A stretch of 64,000 nt of DNA from Deferribacteres bacterium (lineage in GTDB: Bacteria; Zhuqueibacterota; Zhuqueibacteria; Zhuqueibacterales; Geothermadaptataceae), in contig JACKDF010000004.1 in assembly GCA_020633655.1 (NCBI GenBank), forward strand, positions 310,001 to 374,000, in the 5' to 3' direction. This document shows positions 17,577 to 25,492 of this stretch, piece by piece; the stretch's first letter is position 1, and the number at the start of each line of letters is the position of its first letter. The position numbers were made by a program, and so were the translations under genes. The notes under the pieces are model-generated. The model did no database searches. It was not told the DNA's origin and worked only from the letters and a program-made list of their open reading frames with translations.

Positions 17577-18152
17577 TCACAAAAAATCCTGCTTTCGAAA
17601 AATATCGCGTAACCGTTGCAGCGCTTTGCTAATATGTTTTTCCACTGTTTTTACGGAAATGTTCATCACTTCTGCAATTTGTTTGTAGGTCAAATTTTCC
17701 ATTCGGTGCAGAACGAAGGCATTTTGCATCGCCGGAGGCAAATTGCTGATGGCTGCGGTTACAGCTCGGTTCAGTTCGGAAGCCTCAATTTGATCGTTTG
17801 CAGCAGGGCTGATTTCGTTTTTTGCACCAAGAGTGGCCATTGCCTGGCTACGTACTTTATTTTTACGTGTCCAATCAACCACGAGATTGTGAGCAATTTG
17901 AAAAATGAAGGCAGTGAAGTTGCTGCTCTGTGGCAGGTGCTGTCGTTTCTGCCACAAACGGAAAAATACTTCCTGCACCAGGTCCTCGGCAATTTGCACA
18001 TTACGCACACGCAACCAGATGTAGCGGTAAATCCGGGGCTGCCACTGGTGGAAGAGCGCCTTAAATGCATTCTGGTTCCCAATACTGATTTTCTGCAGCG
18101 ATTCAATGGATGCTGTATTTTGTTGCGGGGAGTTTTTGTTTTGAACGTTCAA
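17577..18152 (-). CDS. ECF RNA polymerase sigma factor, FecI-like
   Basis: 191 residues. Sigma region 2 covers ~25-95 (FKALFHQWQPRIYRYIW, AEDLVQEVFFRLWQ) and region 4 covers ~135-185 (LPPAMQNAFVLHRMENLTYKQIAEVMNISVKTVEKHI, a helix-turn-helix). The start is TTG at 18152, because an in-frame stop lies a few codons upstream and no ATG follows near the N-terminus; no strong Shine-Dalgarno site is visible. Followed by fecR and the TonB receptor on the same strand, it forms a surface-signalling cassette. It probably controls the receptor operon, but I did not identify a target promoter. Confidence 0.9.
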   Translation of the reverse strand: MNVQNKNSPQQNTASIESLQKISIGNQNAFKALFHQWQPRIYRYIWLRVRNVQIAEDLVQEVFFRLWQKRQHLPQSSNFTAFIFQIAHNLVVDWTRKNKVRSQAMATLGAKNEISPAANDQIEASELNRAVTAAISNLPPAMQNAFVLHRMENLTYKQIAEVMNISVKTVEKHISKALQRLRDIFRKQDFL

Positions 18153-18550
18153 ATGTGTGTTTTATGGAATCGATTAATTGCCTTTTATATCACCTTGCAA
18201 CGGCTATCGAGACTGTCAAAAAGGGATAAACCGGACGTTGAAACTGCCTGCACTGAGCAAAGTCGAAGTGTCGAAATGCGCGGTTCCACGCTTAAATGTG
18301 TACCCTTCGGCAAGGTCAGGGTTGGAATTTGCATGTTTTTCGACAGTCACACCAGCCTTTGCAAGGATTGACTGCGTACCTTAAATTTGGAAAAAGAAAA
18401 GAGGAAATGCAAGCACGTCGAAATTTTTTTAATGAAGTGCAGGCGTTGTTTTTGAGTTTAAACCGCCTGATTGAGGAATTCTGAATTTTTTGAACTGCAT
18501 TGTGAATTAAGAAATGGCATGAATTTATTCAAAAACTGAGGAGATTTATA
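18153..18550. other. Intergenic spacer with dispersed repeat copy 1
   Basis: 398 bp between the divergent sigma-factor and zinc-ribbon genes. It carries the first copy of a 55-bp repeat (18225-18279) and a decayed CCCTGAGC/GTCGAAGGG-type tail. No coding sequence is credible. Confidence 0.5.
18225..18279 (+). repeat. 55-bp direct repeat, copy 1
   Basis: Starts GATAAACCGG and ends GTGTCGAAATGC. It matches 18867-18921 at about 52 of 55 positions, including the internal CACTGAGCAAAGTCGAAGTG unit. The two copies flank the zinc-ribbon gene in direct orientation. Confidence 0.75.
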
Positions 18551-18766
18551 ATGAAAAAAAACGAAAAGGTAGATGGACAGAAACAGCCCCATTTTCCCTG
18601 TCCAAATTGCGGATCGCAGGTAGAGTTGGATATTATGGAGATTTTACAGAACCCAACTTTCACCTGTGATGCATGTGGTGTTCATTTTCATATGGAAGAT
18701 GACGCTCCAAATGCGGCAGTGAAAAAGATATTTGCCATTGTCAATGGCATGCAGGATGGCGAGTAA
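18551..18766 (+). CDS. Small zinc-ribbon protein
   Basis: 71 residues with two Cys pairs, CPNC (~17-20) and CDAC (~39-42), forming a likely zinc ribbon, followed by a short acidic and helical tail. The ATG has a good GAGGAG site 7-8 bases upstream. Ribbons of this type appear in nucleic-acid or protein adaptor proteins, but there is nothing to choose between them here. It stands alone between two copies of a dispersed repeat. Confidence 0.7.
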   Translation: MKKNEKVDGQKQPHFPCPNCGSQVELDIMEILQNPTFTCDACGVHFHMEDDAPNAAVKKIFAIVNGMQDGE

Positions 18767-18866
18767 TGCAGGTAATCAATTCTTCAAGTTAAACCGGCTC
18801 GGATTTCCCGGTTATGCTGAAAATCAGGCCATTTGTCAATCTGAAAATCGTGACTGGTGAGAAGGA

Positions 18867-18921
18867 GATAAACCGGCCGTTGAACATGCCTGCACTGAGC
18901 AAAGTCGAAGTGTCGAAATGC
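18867..18921 (+). repeat. 55-bp direct repeat, copy 2
   Basis: Second copy of the 18225-18279 repeat with about three substitutions. It is followed directly by the CCCTGAGCTTGTCGAAGGG hairpin, which is better preserved here than at copy 1. Confidence 0.75.
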
Positions 18922-18935
18922 TCTGGACTACGCTC

Positions 18936-18972
18936 AAATTCGGACCCTGAGCTTGTCGAAGGGTCCGAATTT
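18936..18972. repeat. CCCTGAGCTTGTCGAAGGG hairpin
   Basis: Perfect 13-bp arms (AAATTCGGACCCT and AGGGTCCGAATTT) around GAGCTTGTCGA. This core is a familiar interspersed repeat in several bacterial phyla. It could also act as an RNA hairpin. Confidence 0.6.
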
Positions 18973-18994
18973 TCAATTTCTCCAAAAATATTCT

Positions 18995-19125
18995 GGGGCT
19001 GTGTCAAAACTTATTATTTTTGAACCAAATATCCATTTTACTGGAATGAAAGCATCCTTGTTGAGTGTAACGCATGTTCCACTCGGCGGGACGCTTTCGT
19101 TCAATTTGTGTTTTGGCACAGCCGC
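18995..19125. mobile_element. MITE-like element with 16-bp terminal inverted repeats
   Basis: Left end GGGGCTGTGTCAAAAC (18995-19010) and right end GTTTTGGCACAGCCGC (19110-19125), complementary except at two positions. An inner inverted repeat (GAATGAAAGCATCC near 19044, GGGACGCTTTCGTTC near 19089) extends the stem. The ends resemble those of the element at 34366-34479. It has no coding capacity. Mobilisation by an unlinked transposase is an inference. Confidence 0.5.
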
Positions 19126-19147
19126 AGGACAGGGCCGTTGAAACAAA

Positions 19148-19399
19148 TTACTCTCTGAAGATCACTTCTTCTCGTTCAAACCACTTCGAGCAACCCCATA
19201 AACTCAATAATGCCAACACAATTTGTGAGAGATACACCACTGCGAGCACATCGTATTGCAGGGTGCCAGCGAGGATTTCTTTGGTTGTCAGGGAGACATT
19301 GAGAATGGGAATCATCGCGGTGCCGTAATTCAGCGTAATGCCCGGAACCATACCAATGGCTGCAGGGATGATGACGAGAATGTTACCCGGTGCGATCAT
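19148..19399 (-). CDS. ABC exporter permease NatB-like, C-terminal fragment (frameshift-split)
   Basis: 83 residues with two membrane spans (ILVIIPAAIGMVPGITLNYG and YDVLAVVYLSQIVLALLSLW). It is the 3' end of the permease that starts at 20337. Restoring one base in the A run at 19427-19431 joins LLSVSFFAKSFKEAQS to MIAPGNILV. The ATG used here is internal to the original gene. Confidence 0.7.
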   Translation of the reverse strand: MIAPGNILVIIPAAIGMVPGITLNYGTAMIPILNVSLTTKEILAGTLQYDVLAVVYLSQIVLALLSLWGCSKWFEREEVIFRE

Positions 19400-20337
19400 G
19401 CTCTGCGCTTCCTTAAAACTCTTGGCAAAAATGAGACTGAGAGCAGAATACCGGCAAGAAATATTGTCAGCGGCAGGAGTAGTGAAAGCACCAGAAGAAC
19501 ACTTGCCGGTTGCAGCAGTGCGCCCAGCACATTGATGATTTCATCGGGAATGCGTCCCATCTTTGCAGCAGTGAACAACCCGAGGATAGCGACGACAGCC
19601 GAAGTAACGCCACTGAGCATGACCACCATAAATTTCCCGACAATGATCTGAAAGCGGTTTGCCGGTGAACTCAGCAATGTCTCGATGGTGCCGCGTTCTT
19701 TTTCTCCGGCTGCAAGATCGATAGCAGGATACATCGCACCCATGAAACAAAAGAGAATAAAGATGTATGGCAGAAAACCACCGACCATTTTACCATATTT
19801 TTCCTGCGCAGTCGCCACGTCGGTGCGTTCGAGACGCAGCACTTTCGCGGTATTTTTCTTTAGATTCAAACTTTCGAAGCGTTTGTCCAGCAGGTCTTTT
19901 TCGAAATTATCAAGCACAGTCTTCAATCGCCGCCAGGTGATATCAGCATCGTTGGTGGACTGGTAGTAAACGGTGAGTTTCCCCGGTTTCAGGTCGTTGA
20001 ATTTTTCAGTGAATTCCGGATCAAACACGACGGCGGCATCCAGTTTCTTGCTGCGGATGTCTGCTTCGATACTGTCTTCATCCGCGTCGAAGAGCAGCTT
20101 GATGTTTTTTGTTTCCTGCAGCATATTTTGCAATTCGCTTTGGTTATCGTGGGCAAAATAAGCGACGTGCAGTTCTTTGTCCTGTGCTTTTTTCGTCTGT
20201 GATTCACCGATTTTTGACATTACGGTGAAAACTGCGGGCAGTATCAGGAAAGGAAGAACAAACATGATGATCAAAGTCCGGCGGTCACGCAGCGTATCTA
20301 TCAATTCCTTTTTGAAAATAGTGAGAATTGTATTCAT
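19396..20337 (-). CDS. natB: ABC exporter permease, NatB/ABC-2 type (frameshifted near its 3' end)
   Basis: 313 residues. An N-terminal span (~20-42, TLIIMFVLPFLILPAVFTVM) follows the typical FKKELIDTLRDRRTL entry. A large extracytoplasmic domain (~45-215) is followed by several spans including PYIFILFCFMGAMYPAIDLAAGEKERGTIETLLSSP, the hallmark of NatB-type ABC-2 permeases. The last ~10 residues are out of frame. The gene overlaps the ATP-binding gene by 4 bp (ATGA) and has a GGGGGA ribosome site. NatAB of Bacillus exports Na+, and related pairs export other ions or drugs, so the substrate is only suggested. Confidence 0.8.
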   Translation of the reverse strand: MNTILTIFKKELIDTLRDRRTLIIMFVLPFLILPAVFTVMSKIGESQTKKAQDKELHVAYFAHDNQSELQNMLQETKNIKLLFDADEDSIEADIRSKKLDAAVVFDPEFTEKFNDLKPGKLTVYYQSTNDADITWRRLKTVLDNFEKDLLDKRFESLNLKKNTAKVLRLERTDVATAQEKYGKMVGGFLPYIFILFCFMGAMYPAIDLAAGEKERGTIETLLSSPANRFQIIVGKFMVVMLSGVTSAVVAILGLFTAAKMGRIPDEIINVLGALLQPASVLLVLSLLLPLTIFLAGILLSVSFLPRVLRKRRA

Positions 20338-20765
20338 TGCTGTCCCCCTTCGACCAAGCGGATAAATTCATCTGCCAATGACTTCGACTGCATGTTGGCT
20401 TCAAATTCTTTGTAGGTGCCATCATAAAGCAGCTCGCCATTGTGAATGATTGCCAGATCATCACTGAGAATGCTCACTTCGCTCATGATATGGGTGGAAA
20501 AGATGATAGTTTTGCCCTCAGTTTTTTTCTCACGAATCAATTCAATAATCCCTTTGGAAGCGATAACATCAAGACCTGATGTCGGCTCATCGAAAACCAG
20601 AACTTCAGGGTCGTGAATGATAGTTCGCGCGATGCTGACTTTCTGTTTCATACCGGTGCTGAGTTTGGCGATGCGGCGGTTGGCAAATTCTTCGATGCCC
20701 AGACGGGCAAAAATTTCGTCACGATTGGCTTTAAATCGCGCTGTCGATGCCATTGAGATCAGCAT
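20334..20765 (-). CDS. ABC exporter ATP-binding subunit NatA-like, C-terminal fragment (frameshift-split)
   Basis: Contains the ABC signature LSTGMKQKVS, Walker B VLVFDEPTSGLD and the switch histidine in IIFSTHIMSEV. The first ~10 codons are out of frame; the real coding sequence enters at RFKANRDEIF, continuing ...DLNGIDSA of the upstream fragment. The break lies near 20736-20742. All ATPase motifs are therefore present across the two fragments. Confidence 0.8.
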   Translation of the reverse strand: MLISMASTARFKANRDEIFARLGIEEFANRRIAKLSTGMKQKVSIARTIIHDPEVLVFDEPTSGLDVIASKGIIELIREKKTEGKTIIFSTHIMSEVSILSDDLAIIHNGELLYDGTYKEFEANMQSKSLADEFIRLVEGGQQ

Positions 20766-21105
20766 AATATTTCACCATTTCATTGGCTGTCAAACGATCA
20801 TAAAGTCCGGTGCCACCGGTGAGGAAACCAAGACGCCGGCGTACTTCCGGACCCTGGGTCACGGTGTCAAAACCTGCAACTTTGATTTCGCCGCTACTCG
20901 GATGCAGCATGGTGGCAATCATGCGCAGGGTGGTGGTTTTGCCGGCGCCGTTTGGGCCAAGCAAAGTGAAAACCCTGCCGGGTTTGCAGATGAGATTCAG
21001 GTCTTTCACAGCATCCACATGTTTTGTGTCACCGCTAGTACCCCTTTCCCGTTTCTGTTGTTTGGTGAGTTTGTAGCGTTTTGATAACGATTTGATTTCA
21101 ATCAT
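20731..21105 (-). CDS. natA: ABC exporter ATP-binding subunit NatA-like, N-terminal fragment (frameshift-split)
   Basis: 124 residues with Walker A LGPNGAGKTT (~49-58) and the Q-loop region (GFLTGGTGLYDRLTANEMV). The ATG is preceded by a strong GAGGAG. It ends prematurely at GIDSAI through a frameshift near 20740; the remainder is in 20334-20765. With the permease it would form a NatAB-type exporter using ATP at the inner membrane. Confidence 0.8.
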   Translation of the reverse strand: MIEIKSLSKRYKLTKQQKRERGTSGDTKHVDAVKDLNLICKPGRVFTLLGPNGAGKTTTLRMIATMLHPSSGEIKVAGFDTVTQGPEVRRRLGFLTGGTGLYDRLTANEMVKYYADLNGIDSAI

Positions 21106-21428
21106 TTGTTCTCCTCTACTTTAACCACAGAAGGCGTTAAATACGCTCAAAATAGTTTGTTTTAGTGTTAAATGGCAGATCGGGATTCATGAAGCTGGTT
21201 AGAGAAACACCCCATTTTTAATTCCATTCAAAATAAAAAATAATAATCGTTAACAAAAGTTGTTTTTCAAGTAAATTTTAGACCGAGTCTATCACGGACT
21301 TTTCTCATACATCAAAAGCATGTCCCCAAAATAAAAAATTTCACAAGCGTATTGGAAATTGGATTGGATGAAATAAAGAGGGGAAGTTGAGCCATGAAAT
21401 GACTCAACTTGTATACTTTAAGAAAAAA
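21106..21428. other. AT-rich intergenic spacer
   Basis: 323 bp upstream of the NatA-like gene and downstream of the M15 peptidase gene, both on the minus strand. I see no gene, repeat or clear hairpin. It must hold the NatAB promoter. Confidence 0.4.
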
Positions 21429-22037
21429 CTATCTTGGTGCTGTTGCTTGAAAATGCATTGCGTCGCGGCCCCAGAATGCGCCTGCTGCCAGCCAGCCCTC
21501 CTGAGCAAAACACTCCATAACCTCGATTGGCATTGTCGCCGTGACAGGCCAGGCAGTTTTGTTGCCGTTTTTGTTGGCATTGAAATCGATGGCGTTCATC
21601 CATGAGTGCATGGACCATGAAGTGGTGCTGTTGCGTTTGAGGCGCGGATTGTACAGTCCAAAATAATCCAAAATACCCGCTGCTTTTCGATCCTGTTCAT
21701 TTGGAAAAACTGCCGCTAATCTTTCGAAAACGGCAAGCAAGCTGTCGGCACAGTTTTCATGACAACTCAGTCTGGTAACTGGCTGATTTGTATCACCGTA
21801 CAAATAAAGTCTGAATGGAAGATTAAATGTTCTTCCCGGTGGTGTGTACCCACCTTCAACGCCATGCGGCCCAAAAAAGTCAAGAAAATCTTGCGTTCCT
21901 TCAACGGGAAAGGGATGGGGGGATGGCATCATGTCACGCAAATGGCGTTGGCACGCTTCAATACTAGCGGGTCCCCAAAAGCCATCGGGTGTGGTACCGA
22001 CACGCTCCTGTAAACGAAGAATTTGAGATTGGTTCAT
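21429..22037 (-). CDS. M15-family D-alanyl-D-alanine carboxypeptidase / endolysin-like protein
   Basis: 202 residues. Residues ~8-33 (LQERVGTTPDGFWGPASIEACQ) resemble half of a peptidoglycan-binding repeat. The M15 zinc site is complete: H144 and D151 in SMHSWMNAID, and H195 in GRDAMHFQ. The ATG has AAGGTGGA upstream. No signal peptide is visible, which fits a phage-type endolysin or an export route other than Sec. The C-type M15 enzymes cleave peptidoglycan stem peptides. It stands alone, with no phage genes nearby. Confidence 0.8.
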   Translation of the reverse strand: MNQSQILRLQERVGTTPDGFWGPASIEACQRHLRDMMPSPHPFPVEGTQDFLDFFGPHGVEGGYTPPGRTFNLPFRLYLYGDTNQPVTRLSCHENCADSLLAVFERLAAVFPNEQDRKAAGILDYFGLYNPRLKRNSTTSWSMHSWMNAIDFNANKNGNKTAWPVTATMPIEVMECFAQEGWLAAGAFWGRDAMHFQATAPR

Positions 22038-22516
22038 TTTTCCACCTTATAAATAAAAGTTAGAGAGAAATATGGCACACGAACTATTTTACAAGAAGTT
22101 GAATGGTACATTGGGTCGTAGGTTAAGCTTCGTACCCGAAAAACTGAGATCATACACGAATTTTAATGGACAAGCGTCTATGGCCTCTGGTGTCTTTTCC
22201 CTACTGTTACTTTTTTTTGCATTCCTGCATTAATTTATTACTTAAACTGCTTTATTCGTGCAACGCACAAGATGAACGATGGTCAGGGGATATCCCCTGA
22301 CCATCGTTCATCTTGTGTTATGAGTAAATCAGGTTAAAAGACTATATAAAAAATAGTAGAAATAATATCTTTTATAAACAAACTTAATTTTTCTGTTATA
22401 GAACAATGTGCTTATCCTGCTTTGGCGCCTCGACTTTACTTCGTGCAGACAGGCTTAGCCTTCGTGCCTTGTCACACCACCTGAATGATTCCTGGAATCG
22501 GCCAAAGTCGAACCAA
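22038..22516. other. Intergenic spacer with a perfect 52-bp palindrome
   Basis: 479 bp between two minus-strand genes. It contains the palindrome at 22266-22317 and otherwise AT-rich sequence without a credible gene. Confidence 0.5.
22266..22317. repeat. Perfect 52-bp palindrome (26-bp arms, no loop)
   Basis: Left arm 22266-22291 and right arm 22292-22317 are exact reverse complements. The centre TCAGGGGATATCCCCTGA is shared, with one base changed, by the hairpin at 55772-55799. It could terminate transcription of the M1-like gene's downstream neighbours, but no U-tract follows. Confidence 0.85.
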
Positions 22517-25492
22517 TTAGAATTTTTTACCAATTGCCATGAACCAGCGAAAAGCATTTTTCTCTTCACCCGGCAAAGGATGACTAACCCAAAACGGGAA
22601 GTAAGTGCGAATGGAGAGTCCTTCGAAAAGTGGCACATTCCCACCGAACAGAAGCGATTTTGAATCAAATAACCGGAACCCAATACCGGCATCGGAGCGC
22701 CGCAGGGAATTGCCCTTGCGTTCATTCCATAGCCAGCCTTCATCATAAAAGCCAAACCAGCGCGTGCCGAAAATTGCCCGATCCAAACCGAGTTCCAGAT
22801 TGTAACTGGCATATTTTTCCAGCGGCGTTGGTCTGCCGGCATAACCAAAAAGTCTGGCCCCGCCCTCGGTGAACCGGCGGCCAAAATTTTCCCAATCACC
22901 GCCAGTGCTGATCATGTCGTTGCGGAAGCGGTCGATGGGCGATGCATTGGCGATATCGTATTTTTCCTGCAGGGGCAAAGCATCTTTTCCTGCTGCCAAT
23001 CCCCCGTTTATATTCATAAATCCGCTTATTCCGAATCGCGTGTACCGGCCTTCTACCCGGCCATGCAATTTCGTGAACGTAGCATCGCCTGGTTTCATTG
23101 CAGAAGTAAAATTCAGCGTCCCGGTACTACTAAAGTAGTGCCACATGTTGTTGAATTTGCCCCAGATATAAAAACTGAAGATATCCGTGTCCTGCCATTC
23201 TGTGATTTTAAAAGAATCCTGATTGTTGGTGATTTTACGATAAAGGTAATCCAAATCATTTACACCGATGAGGTTGAAACCGAGCTTCAATTGCCGGCCT
23301 TTTTTTGAGATGATGCCCTCGGCAAAATTGAAGTCCAGTTTCGCGTCCAGTTCATAGCGTCCTTCTTTCCGACGTGCCATAAAACCGTAGCGGTGCATCA
23401 TGTCACTGCGCCGAATTGGGTGCGAATACCCAATTTTCCCATCGACAGACTGTGAGAGAAAGCCGTATTCTGCTTCCAGTACCAGATTGTTAAATACGGA
23501 GCGGTAGCTCCCGGCCGTACGTAGTCCCAATTTAAATCCATCTTGCAGGTTGTATCCAAATAAAGGTCGCCAGAGGACGAGATACGTGTCGCCGGGCATG
23601 TAATACATTTTTAACAAAGGAAGATCCGGTTTAAACTCAAGCTTTGGCTTACCATTGTTGAGCATGTTGTTATCGAGGATGGCATCTTTGGGATCGACCT
23701 TGACCTGCTTTGGCTTGTCATCGGTCACAAATACGATAGTACCGCGTTGCGCAAAGCCATCGAAACGCTGGGTGATTTTTTGCCCGTCGCCGATGTCGAG
23801 ATCGACGTCAACGGGCATGATGCCATCGCCTTTACGTTCGATTTCAACTTCTGTCACCCATTTTTTGTCCTCACGCTGGTACTTTTTAACCTTGCCCTTC
23901 TTGTAATCCACCGTTGGTGTACCATGCAGCCATTGTTCGAAAAACCAGTCCAGTTCCTGACCGCTGGCCTGTTCACAGACCTCCTGCCATTGCTTTTCAC
24001 TGATGTGCTGAAATGTATGTTGTCGGACCAATTCCCGTGTGCACTCCCGCAAGGCTGAATCACCTATGACATACTCAAGCATTTCGTAGAACTGATCTGC
24101 TTTGACGTACGAATTCATAAAATAGCTGATCGGATCGGAATACTTATGGATGGGTTTGGAAATAGCCTCGTTTTGACCGGAACTCATATAAAGGCGAGTG
24201 AAGTCTTTCATCAATTGGTCAAGGGAGGGGAGAGGGTAGCGTCTTTCGATCCAATTTTGATCTTCCTGTGCTTCTTCCAGATCATAGCCTCTTTTTCCCC
24301 ATTTTTGCTCATTAAATTTTTTCCCGACATAGAGTGAAAGACCTTTTGATATCCAGCCTTCTTCAATGGTATTCACCGACACACGACCCGGCAAAATGGC
24401 TTCGACAAATGTTGCCGCCAGCTCAAAGCGATCCGAACTGCTGTAAATGAATTTGGGTTGTGACATTCCGAAAAAATTGATCATGGAAAAGCGGTCAATG
24501 GGATATTCTCCAAAATAGTTTTCATAAAAAAGTAATGTGGAATCCAGAACTTCAGTCATAGATTTGATCCACTGCCGGCTCTTTTTGTTACGGTCGAATA
24601 GATCGATCGTCTTGCCGTGGGTCTGGTACTGATAGTGGACAAGACTCGGAGAAGCAACCCAGGTGAAGTTGTGACTTTTTTTCGCTATGAAGCGAGCTAC
24701 ACGTAGTCCTTCTTTTTCTCCCTGGAGCTTATAGTCCTTTTGCAAGGTATCCAGCCAGGCCGTGAAAACGGAATCCACCATTGTGGTATCACCCTGGAAA
24801 AGCGACCAGCCAGCATCTCCGCTCACCGAGTCGCCGGAGGTTACGATGGTGTAATTCCATGGCGCGGTTATGGTCACATCGAATGTGGCAAATTCTGTAA
24901 AAACATCACTGCTTTGCATCATAAAATGAAAAGGTTCCGCCCGCCAGCCACTGCTGTCATAAACAGCGATAAGCGGCAGCCAGGAATTACGACTGATTAA
25001 AATTCGGCTCTCGTCCTTCCGTTTCAATGCTCTCGATAAATCCTGTTCAAAGCTGACCCCAACTTTCAGCGAGTCGTTAGGGAGCAGAGGGGAGGGCAAA
25101 CGGAGATCGAGAATGGTATCAGTGAAATGGAATGCCTGCAGGGGAAATTTATTTTCTTCGCCAATGGAGAGAAATTGCACGCTGTTGATCGTCAGGGCAT
25201 CCCGTGCACGCTGATCAAATTGAATATTGCCCCGATTGAAGGCTGCCATCTCCCGAACAGCTGTGTTGTCTTCATCCTGAAATGCATTGGCCGGCACCTG
25301 CAGATAGATACGATCGAGGGTATCCGGTGAGTTGTTTTTATAGATCAACTCCATATAGCTCAATAATTTTTTTGCGGTGGTATCAACCTGTGTTTCGATG
25401 TTGTATCGTACATCCTGTTGCCAGTTCATGGCTGAAATAGCGGTCGTCGAAAGAAAAAGTGTGAAGAAGAGAAGTGGCGCATGTTTTTGCAT
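22517..25492 (-). CDS. M1-peptidase-like protein lacking zinc ligands, fused to an outer-membrane beta-barrel
   Basis: 991 residues. The signal peptide ends near TAISAMNW. The N-terminal ~150 residues are the M1 saddle-like beta domain, followed by a gluzincin-like helical domain to ~540 (FEQWLHGTPTVDYK marks its end). The usual HEXXH is replaced by VEAIL (363-367), and the downstream glutamate in WxxEG by lysine (WISKG, 380-384), so no zinc site remains. After a beta-sandwich (~545-620), residues ~640-991 alternate in the manner of a transmembrane barrel and end in FRWFMAIGKKF. This predicts a surface-anchored, non-catalytic M1 relative, perhaps a binding protein or assembly factor. Confidence 0.75.
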   Translation of the reverse strand: MQKHAPLLFFTLFLSTTAISAMNWQQDVRYNIETQVDTTAKKLLSYMELIYKNNSPDTLDRIYLQVPANAFQDEDNTAVREMAAFNRGNIQFDQRARDALTINSVQFLSIGEENKFPLQAFHFTDTILDLRLPSPLLPNDSLKVGVSFEQDLSRALKRKDESRILISRNSWLPLIAVYDSSGWRAEPFHFMMQSSDVFTEFATFDVTITAPWNYTIVTSGDSVSGDAGWSLFQGDTTMVDSVFTAWLDTLQKDYKLQGEKEGLRVARFIAKKSHNFTWVASPSLVHYQYQTHGKTIDLFDRNKKSRQWIKSMTEVLDSTLLFYENYFGEYPIDRFSMINFFGMSQPKFIYSSSDRFELAATFVEAILPGRVSVNTIEEGWISKGLSLYVGKKFNEQKWGKRGYDLEEAQEDQNWIERRYPLPSLDQLMKDFTRLYMSSGQNEAISKPIHKYSDPISYFMNSYVKADQFYEMLEYVIGDSALRECTRELVRQHTFQHISEKQWQEVCEQASGQELDWFFEQWLHGTPTVDYKKGKVKKYQREDKKWVTEVEIERKGDGIMPVDVDLDIGDGQKITQRFDGFAQRGTIVFVTDDKPKQVKVDPKDAILDNNMLNNGKPKLEFKPDLPLLKMYYMPGDTYLVLWRPLFGYNLQDGFKLGLRTAGSYRSVFNNLVLEAEYGFLSQSVDGKIGYSHPIRRSDMMHRYGFMARRKEGRYELDAKLDFNFAEGIISKKGRQLKLGFNLIGVNDLDYLYRKITNNQDSFKITEWQDTDIFSFYIWGKFNNMWHYFSSTGTLNFTSAMKPGDATFTKLHGRVEGRYTRFGISGFMNINGGLAAGKDALPLQEKYDIANASPIDRFRNDMISTGGDWENFGRRFTEGGARLFGYAGRPTPLEKYASYNLELGLDRAIFGTRWFGFYDEGWLWNERKGNSLRRSDAGIGFRLFDSKSLLFGGNVPLFEGLSIRTYFPFWVSHPLPGEEKNAFRWFMAIGKKF

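Larger units (their letters stand above)
18767..19147. other. Intergenic spacer with repeat copy 2, a long hairpin and an inverted-repeat element
   Basis: 381 bp with no credible gene. In order it contains the second 55-bp repeat (18867-18921), a 13-bp-arm hairpin (18936-18972) and a 131-bp element bounded by inverted repeats (18995-19125). Confidence 0.6.
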
